Source: Deltaproteobacteria bacterium (GTDB taxonomy: Bacteria > Desulfobacterota > GWC2-55-46 > UBA9637). From it: 40,798 bases of DNA. Location: the NCBI GenBank assembly GCA_016219285.1, contig JACRNJ010000025.1, positions 1 to 40,798 on the forward strand, given 5' to 3'. Under the pieces are notes generated by a model. That model had not been told where the DNA came from. It worked only from the letters and a program-made list of their open reading frames with translations, and did not search any database. A program made the translations under genes and the position numbers. The number at the start of each line of letters is the position of its first letter. Position 1 is the first letter of the stretch. Below are positions 5,943 through 14,175 of the stretch, piece after piece.

Positions 5943-7103
5943 CTATGCGCTTTCAATAAATATCTGGTCAGGGTCTTCAAGATATTGAATAATTTTGTTT
6001 AAAAATTGTGCTGCCTCTGCGCCATCAATAACCCTGTGGTCAAATGTCAGAGAAAGGGAAATTACTTTTCTTATTACAATCTGGCCGTCTTTTACCCACG
6101 GCCTGTCTGAAATCTTACCTGTGCCAAGGATTGCGACATCAGGATAATTTATGATGGGCGTCGCATAAGTGCCGCCGAATGAGCCGAAGTTGGAGATTGT
6201 AAATGTGCTTCCCTTGATCTCTTCCAGTTTTATCTTTCTCTCCTTTGCCTTTTCGCTCAGTTCCTGAAGTTCCTTTGCCAAATCTAAGATTGTCTTTTTA
6301 TCAACATCTTTTACAACCGGCACCATCAGGCCTTCGGGCGTATCAACAGCAACGCCGATATTAAAATATTTTTTGACTATTATCTCTTCGCCTGCCTCAT
6401 CAACAGATGCATTGAGCATGGGATGTTCTTTTAAGGCATGTTGCGCTGCCTTCATAAGAAAAGGCAAAAATGTAAGCCGTATCTTCTTTGACAGGGCAAC
6501 CTTTTTTTCCTTTTCCCTGAGCCTCCAAAGCGCTGAAACATCGGCATCGTCCATGCCGGTAACAAATGCAGCAGTCTTCATGCTGGCCAAAAGGTTTTTT
6601 GCAATGCTCCGCCGGACGCCCTTTATCTGCACCCTTTCGATAGAGCCGAATTGGTCTTTTGTTAAATCTTTTGCTCCGCCCGATGCCTTTACCACATCAT
6701 CCTCTGTTATCCTCCCCATGGGGCCGGCGCCTTTTATCTTTTCAATATTTACGCCAAGCCTCTTTGCAAGATTTCTGACAGCAGGGGTAGCTAAAATTTC
6801 TTCTGCCTCCGGCAGGCGGCCTACAACACCGAACGATTTCTTCTCTTCCTTCCCGCCCTCTTCTATTTTCTCAACAATAGTAAGCAGCACATTGCCTACC
6901 TTTGCAATCTCACCTTCCAGTTTTCTTATCTTCTGCACAAAACCTTTTTTTGGTGAAGGCACTTCAACCACAGCCTTGTCTGTCTCAACTTCAAGGATTG
7001 TCTGATGTTCATTGACAAGGTCTCCTTCCTTGACAAGCCACCGCCGTATCTCTCCTTCGGTTATGCCTTCGCCCAAGTCGGGCAAAACGAAATCAAATAC
7101 CAT
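5943..7103 (-). CDS. Dihydrolipoamide acyltransferase (E2) of a 2-oxoacid dehydrogenase complex
   Basis: The 386-residue E2 core transfers the acyl group from lipoyl-lysine to CoA. Domains in order: one lipoyl domain (1-80) with the lipoylation site K43 in ETDKAVVEV; a linker; a peripheral subunit-binding domain (105-138: LATPAVRNLAKRLGVN...GPMGRITEDDV); and a catalytic domain (155-386) with SNFGSFGGTYATPI and the active-site histidine H356 in DHRVIDG. The start at 7103 has an AGGAG site that overlaps the stop of the amidase gene upstream. It is the last gene of the minus-strand run. No E1 or E3 gene is in the window, so pyruvate versus branched-chain substrate cannot be decided. The single lipoyl domain and KAVVEVPSP motif do not separate the two. 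Confidence 0.88.
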   Translation of the reverse strand: MVFDFVLPDLGEGITEGEIRRWLVKEGDLVNEHQTILEVETDKAVVEVPSPKKGFVQKIRKLEGEIAKVGNVLLTIVEKIEEGGKEEKKSFGVVGRLPEAEEILATPAVRNLAKRLGVNIEKIKGAGPMGRITEDDVVKASGGAKDLTKDQFGSIERVQIKGVRRSIAKNLLASMKTAAFVTGMDDADVSALWRLREKEKKVALSKKIRLTFLPFLMKAAQHALKEHPMLNASVDEAGEEIIVKKYFNIGVAVDTPEGLMVPVVKDVDKKTILDLAKELQELSEKAKERKIKLEEIKGSTFTISNFGSFGGTYATPIINYPDVAILGTGKISDRPWVKDGQIVIRKVISLSLTFDHRVIDGAEAAQFLNKIIQYLEDPDQIFIESA

Positions 7104-7111
7104 AGTATCTC

Positions 7112-7942
7112 CTACATGCCGTCTTTATCAAAGGCATACCCCATTCTGGTCTTTAATATCCCTTCAAATTTTATTATGCTTTTAAATATTGCCCCTGCAA
7201 TTGCCTCCTGAGTCTGCTGCGATGTCAGTCTTTTTTCGTCCTTGGCATTTGATATAAAGCCTACTTCTACAAGCACTGCCGGCATTGCCGCCCCTGCAAG
7301 CACAATAAAGGGAGCCTGTTTTATGCCGCGGTTTTCCCCCTTTAGCAGGCGGCAGAGGTTTTCCTGAATTATTTCCGCAAGGTGACTGCTTTCATTTAAA
7401 AACTCAGTTTGAGCCATATCAAGCAGGATGGTTCTCAGGTCATCGGTATCTTTATTGTTTTGTTTTTTGTTTCCAATAGATACGGCTGCATTCTCAAAAT
7501 CAGCCGCCCTTTTTGCGTCCTCATCCTGAGCCTCAAAACTTAAAAAATATGTCTCAACCCCGGATGCCCCTTTTCTATATGATGCATTAGCATGGATGCT
7601 TATAAACAAGTCTGCGCCATTTTTATTGGCAATAGTGGTTCTTTCGTCCAATGGAATAAATTTATCATCCGCTCTGGTAAGTAATGCCACGACGTTTGTC
7701 TTCTCTGATATAAGTTTTTTAAGTCTTTTTGCAATTTCAAGGTTTATGTCTTTCTCTTTTATCCCGGACGGCCCTATGGCGCCGCTATCCTCTCCGCCAT
7801 GGCCAGGGTCTATAACGATTATTTTTAATGTGTTGGTTGTTTTGAAGGTTTGTGTTTCAAGAAAAAATGCTTGGGCAGTGGAAGCGATTGCTAACAAGAA
7901 AGATGAAAAAATAATGAGGCTATATCTTTTTTGCCATTCCAT
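7112..7942 (-). CDS. Secreted N-acetylmuramoyl-L-alanine amidase (Amidase_3, AmiC type)
   Basis: A 276-residue zinc amidase that cuts the bond between N-acetylmuramic acid and the stem peptide. Residues 1-25 form a signal peptide (positive MEWQKR, hydrophobic core, cleavage near AQA), so it acts in the periplasm. The catalytic domain fills the rest: VIDPGHGGEDSGA with zinc ligand H48, E63, SIHANAS with H117, and the catalytic E226 in AVLVEVGFISN. There is no AMIN domain, unlike E. coli AmiB/C, so septal recruitment would need another route. It begins 5 bp after sua5 stops, within the same minus-strand operon. Family members serve in daughter-cell separation; that role is inferred here. Confidence 0.9.
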   Translation of the reverse strand: MEWQKRYSLIIFSSFLLAIASTAQAFFLETQTFKTTNTLKIIVIDPGHGGEDSGAIGPSGIKEKDINLEIAKRLKKLISEKTNVVALLTRADDKFIPLDERTTIANKNGADLFISIHANASYRKGASGVETYFLSFEAQDEDAKRAADFENAAVSIGNKKQNNKDTDDLRTILLDMAQTEFLNESSHLAEIIQENLCRLLKGENRGIKQAPFIVLAGAAMPAVLVEVGFISNAKDEKRLTSQQTQEAIAGAIFKSIIKFEGILKTRMGYAFDKDGM

Positions 7943-7946
7943 TGTT

Positions 7947-8612
7947 TTAATTATTCTTAGTTTTATGTTTTGTCCTGACTGTTGATAGCTGATCCCTTAT
8001 AACCGTTACGGGTAGTTCTCCTTCTCTTATTACCTTCAAATCCCCTTCCGTCACATCTACAATCGTTGAACCCAGTTTACCATATAGCTTGCCGCCGTCA
8101 ATGATTAAGTCTACTTTGTCTCCAAAATAGTCCGTAACTTCTCGTGCTGTTAGCGGGCTTTTTTTGCCGGATGGATTTGCGCTGGTTGTTGTAATAGGTG
8201 AATCTATTGCCTCAAGGAGTTTCTGTGTTACAGGATTGCTGGATATCCTTACGCCGACTTTTCCTGTGCCTGCTGTAAGGATTTCATGGATAGACTTTCT
8301 TGCATTGAATATAATGGTGAGCGGTCCTGGCCAGAATTTCTTTATCAATTTCTCTGCTGCGGATGGAATTTCTTCTGCAATCTCTGCCAGCATGTTTTTA
8401 TCTTTAACTAAAATTGATATTGGCTTATCAGCCTCGCGGCCTTTTAATGTGAAAAGTTTTTTTACTGCGGTTTTATTGAAAGGGTCGACTCCAAGACCAT
8501 AAAAAGTTTCTGTAGGATAGGCTACGAGGCCTCCTTTTCTAAAAACATCTTGAACTTGTTTCCATGCCAATTGTGAAACCGAAACCCCGTCTGTTTTAAC
8601 AAGGGTTGTCAT
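7947..8612 (-). CDS. tsaC: L-threonylcarbamoyladenylate synthase (Sua5/YrdC/YciO family)
   Basis: A 221-residue cytosolic enzyme that makes threonylcarbamoyl-AMP from threonine, bicarbonate and ATP for t6A37 modification of ANN-decoding tRNAs. The family signature is visible: GGLVAYPTETFYGLG near residues 28-42, KGREADKPISIL near 58-69, KFWPGPLTIIF near 92-102, VGVRISSNP and the TTTSANPSG loop. The length fits the short TsaC-like form without the extra Sua5 domain. Its ATG overlaps the purE stop by four bases (ATGA), indicating translational coupling. Confidence 0.9.
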   Translation of the reverse strand: MTTLVKTDGVSVSQLAWKQVQDVFRKGGLVAYPTETFYGLGVDPFNKTAVKKLFTLKGREADKPISILVKDKNMLAEIAEEIPSAAEKLIKKFWPGPLTIIFNARKSIHEILTAGTGKVGVRISSNPVTQKLLEAIDSPITTTSANPSGKKSPLTAREVTDYFGDKVDLIIDGGKLYGKLGSTIVDVTEGDLKVIREGELPVTVIRDQLSTVRTKHKTKNN

Positions 8613-9103
8613 ACGCTCAGTTTTTTAGCCCTATCCTCCACCTCTTTTGCCTGTCTCTCTTTATATGTTTTTAATTTTGTCCGCAATTTTTTGTCATATG
8701 TGGCAATTATCTGTGCTGCAAAAATACCGGCATTCTTTGCGCCTGCCTTGCCAATTGCCATTGCTGCAACAGGCACGCCTCCTGGCATCTGCACTGTAGA
8801 GAGGAGCGAATCTATCCCCTTTAAAGGAGAAGAATCTATTGGCACACCGATAACAGGAAGCGTTGTCTCTGCCGCTATAAATCCAGCAAGATGCGCCGCG
8901 CTTCCCGCGCCTGCAATAATTACTTTGATTCCTCTATCCGCTGCGCCCTTTGCATATTCAGAAGTCCTCTTTGGCGAGCGATGCGCTGATGAAATCGTCA
9001 TCTCATACGGTATGCCAAACTCCTTTAATACCTTTGCAGCCTCTTCCATGATTGGAAGGTCAGAATCGCTTCCCATTAAGATACCAACAAGTGGTTTTGC
9101 CAT
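8609..9103 (-). CDS. purE: N5-carboxyaminoimidazole ribonucleotide mutase
   Basis: A 164-residue class I PurE that moves the carboxylate of N5-CAIR to C4 in de novo purine synthesis. The start at 9103 is set by GGAGG a few bases upstream; a start six codons earlier would place that ribosome site inside the gene. Hallmarks are GILMGSDSDLP (7-17), the SAHRSPKR motif with H41, GAGSAAHLAG, and PVIGVPI followed by the MPGGVPVA loop. No purK is present in the window, so either PurK is encoded elsewhere or another carboxylation route is used. It is in a run with purD upstream, separated by a 246-bp repeat element. Confidence 0.93.
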   Translation of the reverse strand: MAKPLVGILMGSDSDLPIMEEAAKVLKEFGIPYEMTISSAHRSPKRTSEYAKGAADRGIKVIIAGAGSAAHLAGFIAAETTLPVIGVPIDSSPLKGIDSLLSTVQMPGGVPVAAMAIGKAGAKNAGIFAAQIIATYDKKLRTKLKTYKERQAKEVEDRAKKLSV

Positions 9104-9115
9104 AGAGCCTCCAAT

Positions 9116-9361
9116 ATTCACACTGAAAAACGCCCATCTACTGTGTTGTCGCTGCGGCTTCTGCGCTCAACCCTTGACAAAGCTGTCCTTGGCCAAAGCC
9201 AAGGGCTTGCCTTTGGCAAGCCACAGATTTGTCAAGGGTCAGCATATTTGTAGCTTGCCCATTTATGGGCGTCTTTAAAATGCGCCCAATGAATTGGGCA
9301 GCTACAATAATATTGAGCCCCGCCTGAGGCGGATAGCAGATGGGCATTTTTCAGCGTGAAT
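9116..9361. mobile_element. 246-bp composite inverted-repeat element between purD and purE
   Basis: The ends are inverted copies of about 25 bp: ATTCACACTGAAAAACGCCC at 9116 against ATTCACGCTGAAAAATGCCC read inward from 9361. Inside lie a second palindrome with perfect CCCTTGACAAA arms (9171-9181 and 9228-9238), a pair of inverted REP-like units (9250-9305) and a small CCGCC/GGCGG hairpin. An open frame of 69 residues at 9138-9347 is repeat-derived and not a gene. It fills almost exactly the purD-purE gap and stops just before the purE ribosome site. Confidence 0.6.
9250..9305. repeat. Inverted pair of REP-like units (BIME-like)
   Basis: GTAGCT at 9250 is followed by TGCCCATTTATGGGCG. The other end, read on the minus strand from 9305, gives GTAGCTGCCCAATTCATTGGGC. 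Two GTAG-headed hairpins in opposite orientation with a short spacer are the standard BIME layout. Confidence 0.6.
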
Positions 9362-9363
9362 AA

Positions 9364-10632
9364 CTATCTAACCGCTTTCTCCCCAATGTCTTTGCGGTAA
9401 TGCGCCCCATCCCACTGTATCCTTGATACAGCTGCGTATGCCTTATTTATAGCCCTTTTTACCCCTACACCCATAGCAGTTACGCCGAGTACCCTGCCGC
9501 CTGCTGTTACGAGCGTACTGTCATTTATTGCTGTGCCTGCATGAAATACAACAACATCTTTTAACTTTGCCGCCTCATCTATCCCTTTGATTTCTTTACA
9601 TTTTTCATAATCTCCCGGATAGCCCTTGGATGACATTACAACGCACATGGCAAACCTGTTGTCGCAGTTTAGTTTAATCTTTGAAAGTTTCCCATCAACT
9701 GCTGCTGAGAGCACATCTACGAGGTCATTCTTTAGCCGCATCATTATTGGTTGTGTTTCAGGGTCACCGAATCTGCAGTTAAACTCTAAAACCTTTGGTC
9801 CGTCATTTGTAATCATAAGGCCTGCATAGAGGATGCCCTTATATGGCCTTCCTTCCTTTGCCAGTGCCTTAACAGTCGGAATCATTATACTGTTCATTAT
9901 CTCTTGTTTTAGCTTTGGAGTGATTACGGGTGCCGGTGAATATGCGCCCATCCCGCCTGTGTTCGGGCCTTTGTCTCCGTCAAAGACTGTCTTGTGGTCC
10001 TGGCATGGCGGCAAAGGGACAACACTCTTTCCGTCAGTTATTGCTAAAAAAGATACTTCCTCTCCTTTTAAAAATTCTTCAACGATAACCCGGTCCCCTG
10101 ATTTTCCAAAAGCCTTTTTTTCCATTATAAGCTTTAGGGCATCTTTTGCCTCATCTTCTGTTTTGCATATTACGACACCCTTTCCTGCAGCAAGACCGTC
10201 TGCCTTTATAACCAGAGGGAAGTTCTGTTCTTTTATGTAGTCCTTTGCGTCTTTCGGATTTTTAAATATCTTATAATTAGCCGTAGGGATACCGTATTCC
10301 TGCATCAGTTTCTTTGCAAACGCCTTGCTGCTTTCTATCTCGGCTGCATTTTTTGAAGGGCCAAAAATCTTTAGCCCTTTTTCCTCAAAACTGTCTACTA
10401 TGCCGAGTGTTAAAGGAGTCTCAGGGCCGACAACGGTTAGGTCTATTTTTTCTTTTATGGCAAATTCCAGCAGGGCATTTATGTCATCACTCTTTATAGA
10501 GATGCATTCTCCAAGTTGAGCAATCCCTGGATTACCTGGTGCGCAGAAGATTTTTTTTATTTTGCGGCTTTTGGCTATCTTCCATACAATGGCATGTTCG
10601 CGGCCGCCACTTCCAACAACTAATATATTCAC
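9364..10632 (-). CDS. purD: Phosphoribosylamine-glycine ligase (GAR synthetase)
   Basis: A 422-residue ATP-grasp enzyme that joins glycine to phosphoribosylamine, the second step of purine synthesis. A GTG start at 10632 is chosen: the protein then begins VNILVVGSGGREHAI, the usual PurD N-terminus, and a G-rich ribosome site (GGGGGGG) lies upstream. The longer frame from 10698 adds 22 atypical residues encoded by a dispersed hairpin repeat. Visible motifs: VVGPETPL, the ATP-grasp KADGLAAGKGVV near 140-152, CQDHKTVFDGDKGPNTGGMG, and VLEFNCRFGDPETQ. It is first in the minus-strand series purD-purE-sua5-amidase-E2. Confidence 0.93.
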   Translation of the reverse strand: MNILVVGSGGREHAIVWKIAKSRKIKKIFCAPGNPGIAQLGECISIKSDDINALLEFAIKEKIDLTVVGPETPLTLGIVDSFEEKGLKIFGPSKNAAEIESSKAFAKKLMQEYGIPTANYKIFKNPKDAKDYIKEQNFPLVIKADGLAAGKGVVICKTEDEAKDALKLIMEKKAFGKSGDRVIVEEFLKGEEVSFLAITDGKSVVPLPPCQDHKTVFDGDKGPNTGGMGAYSPAPVITPKLKQEIMNSIMIPTVKALAKEGRPYKGILYAGLMITNDGPKVLEFNCRFGDPETQPIMMRLKNDLVDVLSAAVDGKLSKIKLNCDNRFAMCVVMSSKGYPGDYEKCKEIKGIDEAAKLKDVVVFHAGTAINDSTLVTAGGRVLGVTAMGVGVKRAINKAYAAVSRIQWDGAHYRKDIGEKAVR

Positions 10633-10667
10633 CCAGCTACACCCCCCCGTAATCTTTTTGTTTTTAA

Positions 10668-10694
10668 CCCAAAAAATGCAACTGCATTTTTGGG
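10668..10694. repeat. CCC-A6TGCA/TGCAT5-GGG hairpin
   Basis: Arms 10668-10680 and 10683-10694 pair with a single bulged A and a 2-nt loop. It lies in the 5' leader side of purD. A direct copy is at 11002-11033; relatives are at 112-144 and 23045-23070. Confidence 0.6.
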
Positions 10695-10846
10695 TCAATG
10701 GATTTTTTTCTCCAATGCTATCTCATATAACCTGTATTATCTGCATCTGTCAAGGGATTTTAGCCGCTCCAAATCACTGTCTCGTGCAGTAAGTCAGCCA
10801 TTAATTGCAAATATAAAATGGAATTTAAATTTCCAAAACAGTAGCT

Positions 10847-10866
10847 GTATAAAAATATTTTTATAC
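10847..10866. other. Perfect 20-bp AT-rich palindrome
   Basis: GTATAAAAAT followed by its exact reverse complement ATTTTTATAC, with no loop. It could be an operator for a dimeric regulator or a duplex-melting site. Its function is not shown. Confidence 0.4.
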
Positions 10867-11001
10867 CCATGCGCCTAAATCTGCCTTAATGCTAAAAATG
10901 CAGTTAATCTTTTATTTTTCGGGGTAAACCCTCACGAGCCATTGGCTCACAAAGGAGGATGAAAATAGCAGGGTGGGCTTTGCCCACCAGTACATAAGGA
11001 C

Positions 11002-11033
11002 AACCCCAAAAATGCAACTGCATTTTTTGGGTT
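11002..11033. repeat. AACCCCA5TGCA/TGCAT6GGGTT hairpin
   Basis: Arms 11002-11016 and 11019-11033 pair almost perfectly around a 2-nt loop. It is a direct repeat of the hairpin at 10668-10694, with one base moved between the C and A tracts. Confidence 0.6.
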
Positions 11034-11142
11034 AATGCGAAATTTGACTCATGTGCCTGCACGAAGATTGCGTTTAAGCAAAACCTTTGTTATTATAAAA
11101 ACCTATGGGAGTAAAGCAGATTACGCAGATGACGGCATTACT

Positions 11143-11221
11143 GTCATTCTATTCTAACGGTGAAGCCCGAAGCCTGTTCTGAGTGAACCAAAGGAGTTCA
11201 TCTCGCTTTGCTCGGAATGAC
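11143..11221. repeat. Inverted-repeat element with GTCATTC/GAATGAC ends
   Basis: The 79-bp segment starts GTCATTCTATTC and ends GCTCGGAATGAC, with AGTGAACC and GAGTTCATCTCG inside. It resembles the widespread small bacterial repeats that end in GTCATTC and GAATGAC. It is non-coding. Confidence 0.45.
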
Positions 11222-11245
11222 ATTTCCGTGCAATCAATTTATAAT

Positions 11246-11261
11246 TGTTCCACGTGGAACA
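11246..11261. promoter_or_regulatory. parS site 1 (ParB-binding)
   Basis: TGTTCCACGTGGAACA is a perfect 16-bp palindrome and a standard variant of the bacterial chromosomal parS consensus. It lies 30 bp upstream of mnmG and about 2.9 kb from parA. A second identical site is at 14009-14024. Confidence 0.93.
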
Positions 11262-11291
11262 ATATATAGAGGGACTGCGGCAAATATACTT

Positions 11292-13163
11292 ATGATAAAA
11301 GAGAATAATTACGATGTAATAGTTATCGGCGCTGGCCATGCTGGTTGTGAAGCAGCCATGGCTTGTGCAAAAATGGGGTTTAAAACCGTTGTCCTTACAA
11401 CTAACCTTGATACCATTGGACTCATGTCGTGCAATCCGGCAATAGGAGGAATTGCAAAAGGCCATCTTGTTAAAGAGATAGATGCCCTTGGCGGTGAGAT
11501 GGCAAGGAATATTGATGCCACCGGTATCCAATTCAGAACACTAAACATTAGCAACGGTCCGGCCGTAAGGGCAACAAGGGCGCAGGCAGACAGGCAATTA
11601 TACCGCCTCAGGATGAAATCTATCCTTGAATCACAAAAAAACCTGCATATCCGGCAGGCATTGGTTGAAAGGCTTATGGTGCAAGATGGGAAGATTGCCG
11701 GTGTAGAGACGAATATAGGTGAAATCTTTGAGAGCAGGGCGGTGATTATCACAACAGGCACCTTTTTAAGAGGATTGATTCATATAGGGCTTAATAATTT
11801 CCCCGGCGGCAGGGCAGGGGATATGCCATCTGTAAATCTTTCTCTAAGCCTTAAAGAGCTTGGTTTTAGGATGGGGAGGCTTAAAACAGGCACCTGTCCA
11901 CGGCTGGATGCCAAGACAATTGATTTTGCAAAACTGGAGATGCATGGCAGTGACCAAATACCTCCGCCATTTTCTTTTTCCACAAACAAGATTCAAAATA
12001 AGCAGATTCCCTGTTATATTACCTACACAAACACCGAAACCCACAACATCATAAAAGGAAATCTGGACCGTTCACCGCTTTACAGCGGGGTAATTCAAGG
12101 CGCCGGGCCGAGATATTGCCCGTCCATTGAGGACAAGGTTGTAAGATTTCCAGATAAAGGGAGACACCAGATATTCCTTGAACCGGAGGGTTATGATACT
12201 CAAGAAATATATCCAAACGGTCTTTCAACAAGCCTTCCGGTTGATGTTCAGGTAAAGTTTTTACGAACAATTACGGGGTTGGAACGTGTAGAGATTCTGC
12301 GCCCAGGGTATGCAATTGAATATGATTACGTTGAGCCGACACAGTTAAAAGCAACCCTTGAGACAAAGATGGTCGCCGGTCTTTATCTTGCAGGGCAGAT
12401 AAACGGCACCTCAGGATACGAAGAGGCGGCGGCACAGGGGATTATTGCAGGTATAAATGCTGGTTTAAAAATAAATGGCAAACCGCCGCTTTTACTTGAT
12501 AGGTCTGAGGCTTACATTGGTGTAATGATAGACGACCTTGTAACAAAGGGGACAAAAGAACCTTACAGGATGTTTACTTCAAGGGCAGAATACAGGCTTC
12601 TTTTAAGAGAGGATAACGCAGACTTGAGGCTGAGACATAAAGGCCATGAGGTTGGGCTTGTAAATGATGCGGATTATGGCGAATTTAAAACCAAAAAAAT
12701 GGCAATTACTTGCGAATTAAAAAAATTAGAGGATACAAAGATTGTGCCGACTGAAGATATAAACAATATGCTGAAAAGACTTGGGTTGGATGACATTAAA
12801 AAAGCTACAACTCTAAAAGAGCTTATCAGAAGACCATGTGTGCATTTACAAACCGTGTATGAATTTATGAATTGGCAGGATATGCCTGAACCAAAGGTAG
12901 TTGAGCAGATAGAGATAATGATTAAGTATGAAGGCTATATAAAGCAGCAGCAGGAGCAGATTGTAAGATTTAAGAAAATGGAAGAGATTAAAATACCCGC
13001 AAGCATATCTTTTAATGAAATAAACGGTCTTTCCAAAGAGGTTATGGAAAAGCTTGCGGCTATTAAGCCGGAATCCATAGGCCAGGCAGCGCGGATATCT
13101 GGCGTTACGCCGGCTGCTGTCTCAATGCTTTTAATACACTTGAAAAAGCAGGGCAGCATATAG
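11292..13163 (+). CDS. mnmG: tRNA uridine 5-carboxymethylaminomethyl modification enzyme MnmG (GidA)
   Basis: A 623-residue FAD protein that, with MnmE, installs the (carboxymethyl)aminomethyl group on U34 of tRNAs. The FAD-binding GAGHAG is at residues 13-18, and SCNPAIGG with the conserved C47 follows. [22 protein letters not shown] and [21 protein letters not shown] mark the middle, and the C-terminal helical MnmE-binding region is complete. ATG 11292 gives the usual N-terminus; an upstream in-frame ATG at 11208 would translate through the parS site. The ribosome site is weak. The gene heads the conserved origin-linked order mnmG-rsmG-parA-parB. No mnmE is in the window. Confidence 0.95.
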   Translation: MIKENNYDVIVIGAGHAGCEAAMACAKMGFKTVVLTTNLDTIGLMSCNPAIGGIAKGHLVKEIDALGGEMARNIDATGIQFRTLNISNGPAVRATRAQADRQLYRLRMKSILESQKNLHIRQALVERLMVQDGKIAGVETNIGEIFESRAVIITTGTFLRGLIHIGLNNFPGGRAGDMPSVNLSLSLKELGFRMGRLKTGTCPRLDAKTIDFAKLEMHGSDQIPPPFSFSTNKIQNKQIPCYITYTNTETHNIIKGNLDRSPLYSGVIQGAGPRYCPSIEDKVVRFPDKGRHQIFLEPEGYDTQEIYPNGLSTSLPVDVQVKFLRTITGLERVEILRPGYAIEYDYVEPTQLKATLETKMVAGLYLAGQINGTSGYEEAAAQGIIAGINAGLKINGKPPLLLDRSEAYIGVMIDDLVTKGTKEPYRMFTSRAEYRLLLREDNADLRLRHKGHEVGLVNDADYGEFKTKKMAITCELKKLEDTKIVPTEDINNMLKRLGLDDIKKATTLKELIRRPCVHLQTVYEFMNWQDMPEPKVVEQIEIMIKYEGYIKQQQEQIVRFKKMEEIKIPASISFNEINGLSKEVMEKLAAIKPESIGQAARISGVTPAAVSMLLIHLKKQGSI

Positions 13164-13173
13164 TGGATAGAAG

Positions 13174-13242
13174 AACCCACCCCTAACCCCCAAGAGGGGA
13201 ATAAAAAGAGTCCCCTCCTCGGAGGGGATAAAGGGGTGGGTT
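13174..13242. repeat. Large intergenic inverted repeat (CCCACCCC type)
   Basis: AACCCACCCCT (13174-13184) pairs perfectly with AGGGGTGGGTT (13232-13242). The interior carries further CCCC/GGGG hairpins, CCCCAAGAGGGG and TCCCCTCCTCGGAGGGG. It lies just after the mnmG stop and could act as a transcription attenuator before rsmG. Confidence 0.7.
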
Positions 13243-13280
13243 ATGCGTTTCTCCTAAATGCTATACGCTATCTTTCGACT

Positions 13281-13934
13281 ATGACAAGCAAAGAGCTAAA
13301 ACATATATTAAAGACAGGCGCAGCAGAACTTGGGATTACTGTGGGAGAAAGAGAAGCCGCTCTCTTCCTGAAATATCTTGCCGAACTAAAAGAATGGAAC
13401 AAAAAGATAAACCTTACGGCTATTACCGATGAGCGGGAGATTGTAATCAGACATTTTCTTGATTCGTTAACATTGGTTTCATTTCTTGCTAACAGGAAAA
13501 GTCTTCTTGATATGGGCTCTGGCGCCGGATTTCCAGGAATTCCGTTAAAAATTGTTCTTCCGGATTTAAAGATAACACTTATGGATTCTATCAATAAAAA
13601 GGTGGTTTTTATGAGGCACATCATAAGGATGCTTGGGCTTAAGAATATAGAAGCTGTTCAGGCAAGGGTGGAAGACCCTAAGAGCGTAAAGAAATTTGGG
13701 GCCTGTTTTGATGTTGTTACATCAAGGGCATTTGCAGAGCTTGGCAAATTTTTAGAATCGGCCTTACCATATGCAAAAAAAGGGGGTGCGCTTCTGGCAG
13801 TGAAAGGCCCCAAATGGAGTGAAGAGATAGGAGGGCTAAAAAAGTTTAAAGATATAGAATTTACTGGAACAAAACAATTAAGAATTCCATTTTCAGATAT
13901 TTTAACCACTATTCTAATCTTTAGAAAGGTATAA
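13281..13934 (+). CDS. rsmG: 16S rRNA (guanine527-N7)-methyltransferase
   Basis: A 217-residue SAM-dependent methyltransferase acting on G527 of 16S rRNA. It carries MGSGAGFPGIPL (78-89), the glycine-rich SAM loop; WNKKINLTAI near 39-48; and VTSRAFAELGKFLE near 145-158, all family signatures. ATG 13281 gives a start one or two turns before the first conserved helix. A GTG at 13236 lies inside a palindrome and is unlikely. No clear ribosome site precedes 13281, so it may be translationally weak or start elsewhere nearby. Confidence 0.92.
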   Translation: MTSKELKHILKTGAAELGITVGEREAALFLKYLAELKEWNKKINLTAITDEREIVIRHFLDSLTLVSFLANRKSLLDMGSGAGFPGIPLKIVLPDLKITLMDSINKKVVFMRHIIRMLGLKNIEAVQARVEDPKSVKKFGACFDVVTSRAFAELGKFLESALPYAKKGGALLAVKGPKWSEEIGGLKKFKDIEFTGTKQLRIPFSDILTTILIFRKV

Positions 13935-14008
13935 ACTGCCCTTGCCTGCAAGAGGCTGCAAACATCCAGCGATGTTTATTACCATTGCTACGGTAGGCTC
14001 ATGCTATT

Positions 14009-14024
14009 TGTTCCACGTGGAACA
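14009..14024. promoter_or_regulatory. parS site 2 (ParB-binding)
   Basis: TGTTCCACGTGGAACA, identical to the site at 11246-11261, lies about 150 bp upstream of parA. It is a nucleation site for the ParB partition complex. Confidence 0.93.
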
Positions 14025-14152
14025 TCTTCACCTTTTTCAACAATTTTTTCCTTGAAAATCAAAAATAGTATGATAAACTTCCCTGAAATTAGAGGGTTTG
14101 TTGACTATGGTTGGCGAATTTTAAAAAACCTGATTCTCCAGTTCACCAACCT

Positions 14153-14158
14153 TATAAT
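14153..14158 (+). promoter_or_regulatory. Possible -10 box of parA
   Basis: A perfect TATAAT lies 18 bp before the parA ATG. The only -35 at the right distance is CTGATT (14130-14135), a weak match. If used, the leader would be very short, which agrees with the absence of a ribosome site before parA. Confidence 0.3.
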
Positions 14159-14175
14159 CTAGTAATAGTAAACAC

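Larger units (their letters stand above)
10633..11291. other. Divergent purD/mnmG intergenic region (659 bp)
   Basis: It contains two direct copies of a CCC-A/T-GGG hairpin, a perfect 20-bp AT palindrome, a GGTGGGC/GCCCACC hairpin near 10974-10990, an inverted-repeat element ending in GAATGAC and one parS site. Promoters for both divergent genes must lie here, but I cannot pick them with confidence. No DnaA box close to TTATCCACA was found by eye. An AAAGGAGGATG at about 10961 opens only 12 codons. Confidence 0.6.

Noticed and set aside
6373-7005. 210-residue plus-strand frame
   Set aside because: Antisense shadow of the dihydrolipoamide acyltransferase gene, rich in S/F/P as expected for such shadows.
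9138-9347. 69-residue frame between purE and purD
   Set aside because: Composed entirely of the inverted-repeat element.
10961-11000. AAAGGAGGATG followed by a 12-codon frame ending near a GGTGGGC hairpin, resembling a leader peptide
   Set aside because: The ribosome site abuts the ATG with no spacing, the peptide has no run of regulatory codons, and the next gene is 290 bp away.
10699-11245. Chromosomal origin (oriC) beside mnmG
   Set aside because: No DnaA boxes recognisable by eye; only the AT palindrome and parS are suggestive.
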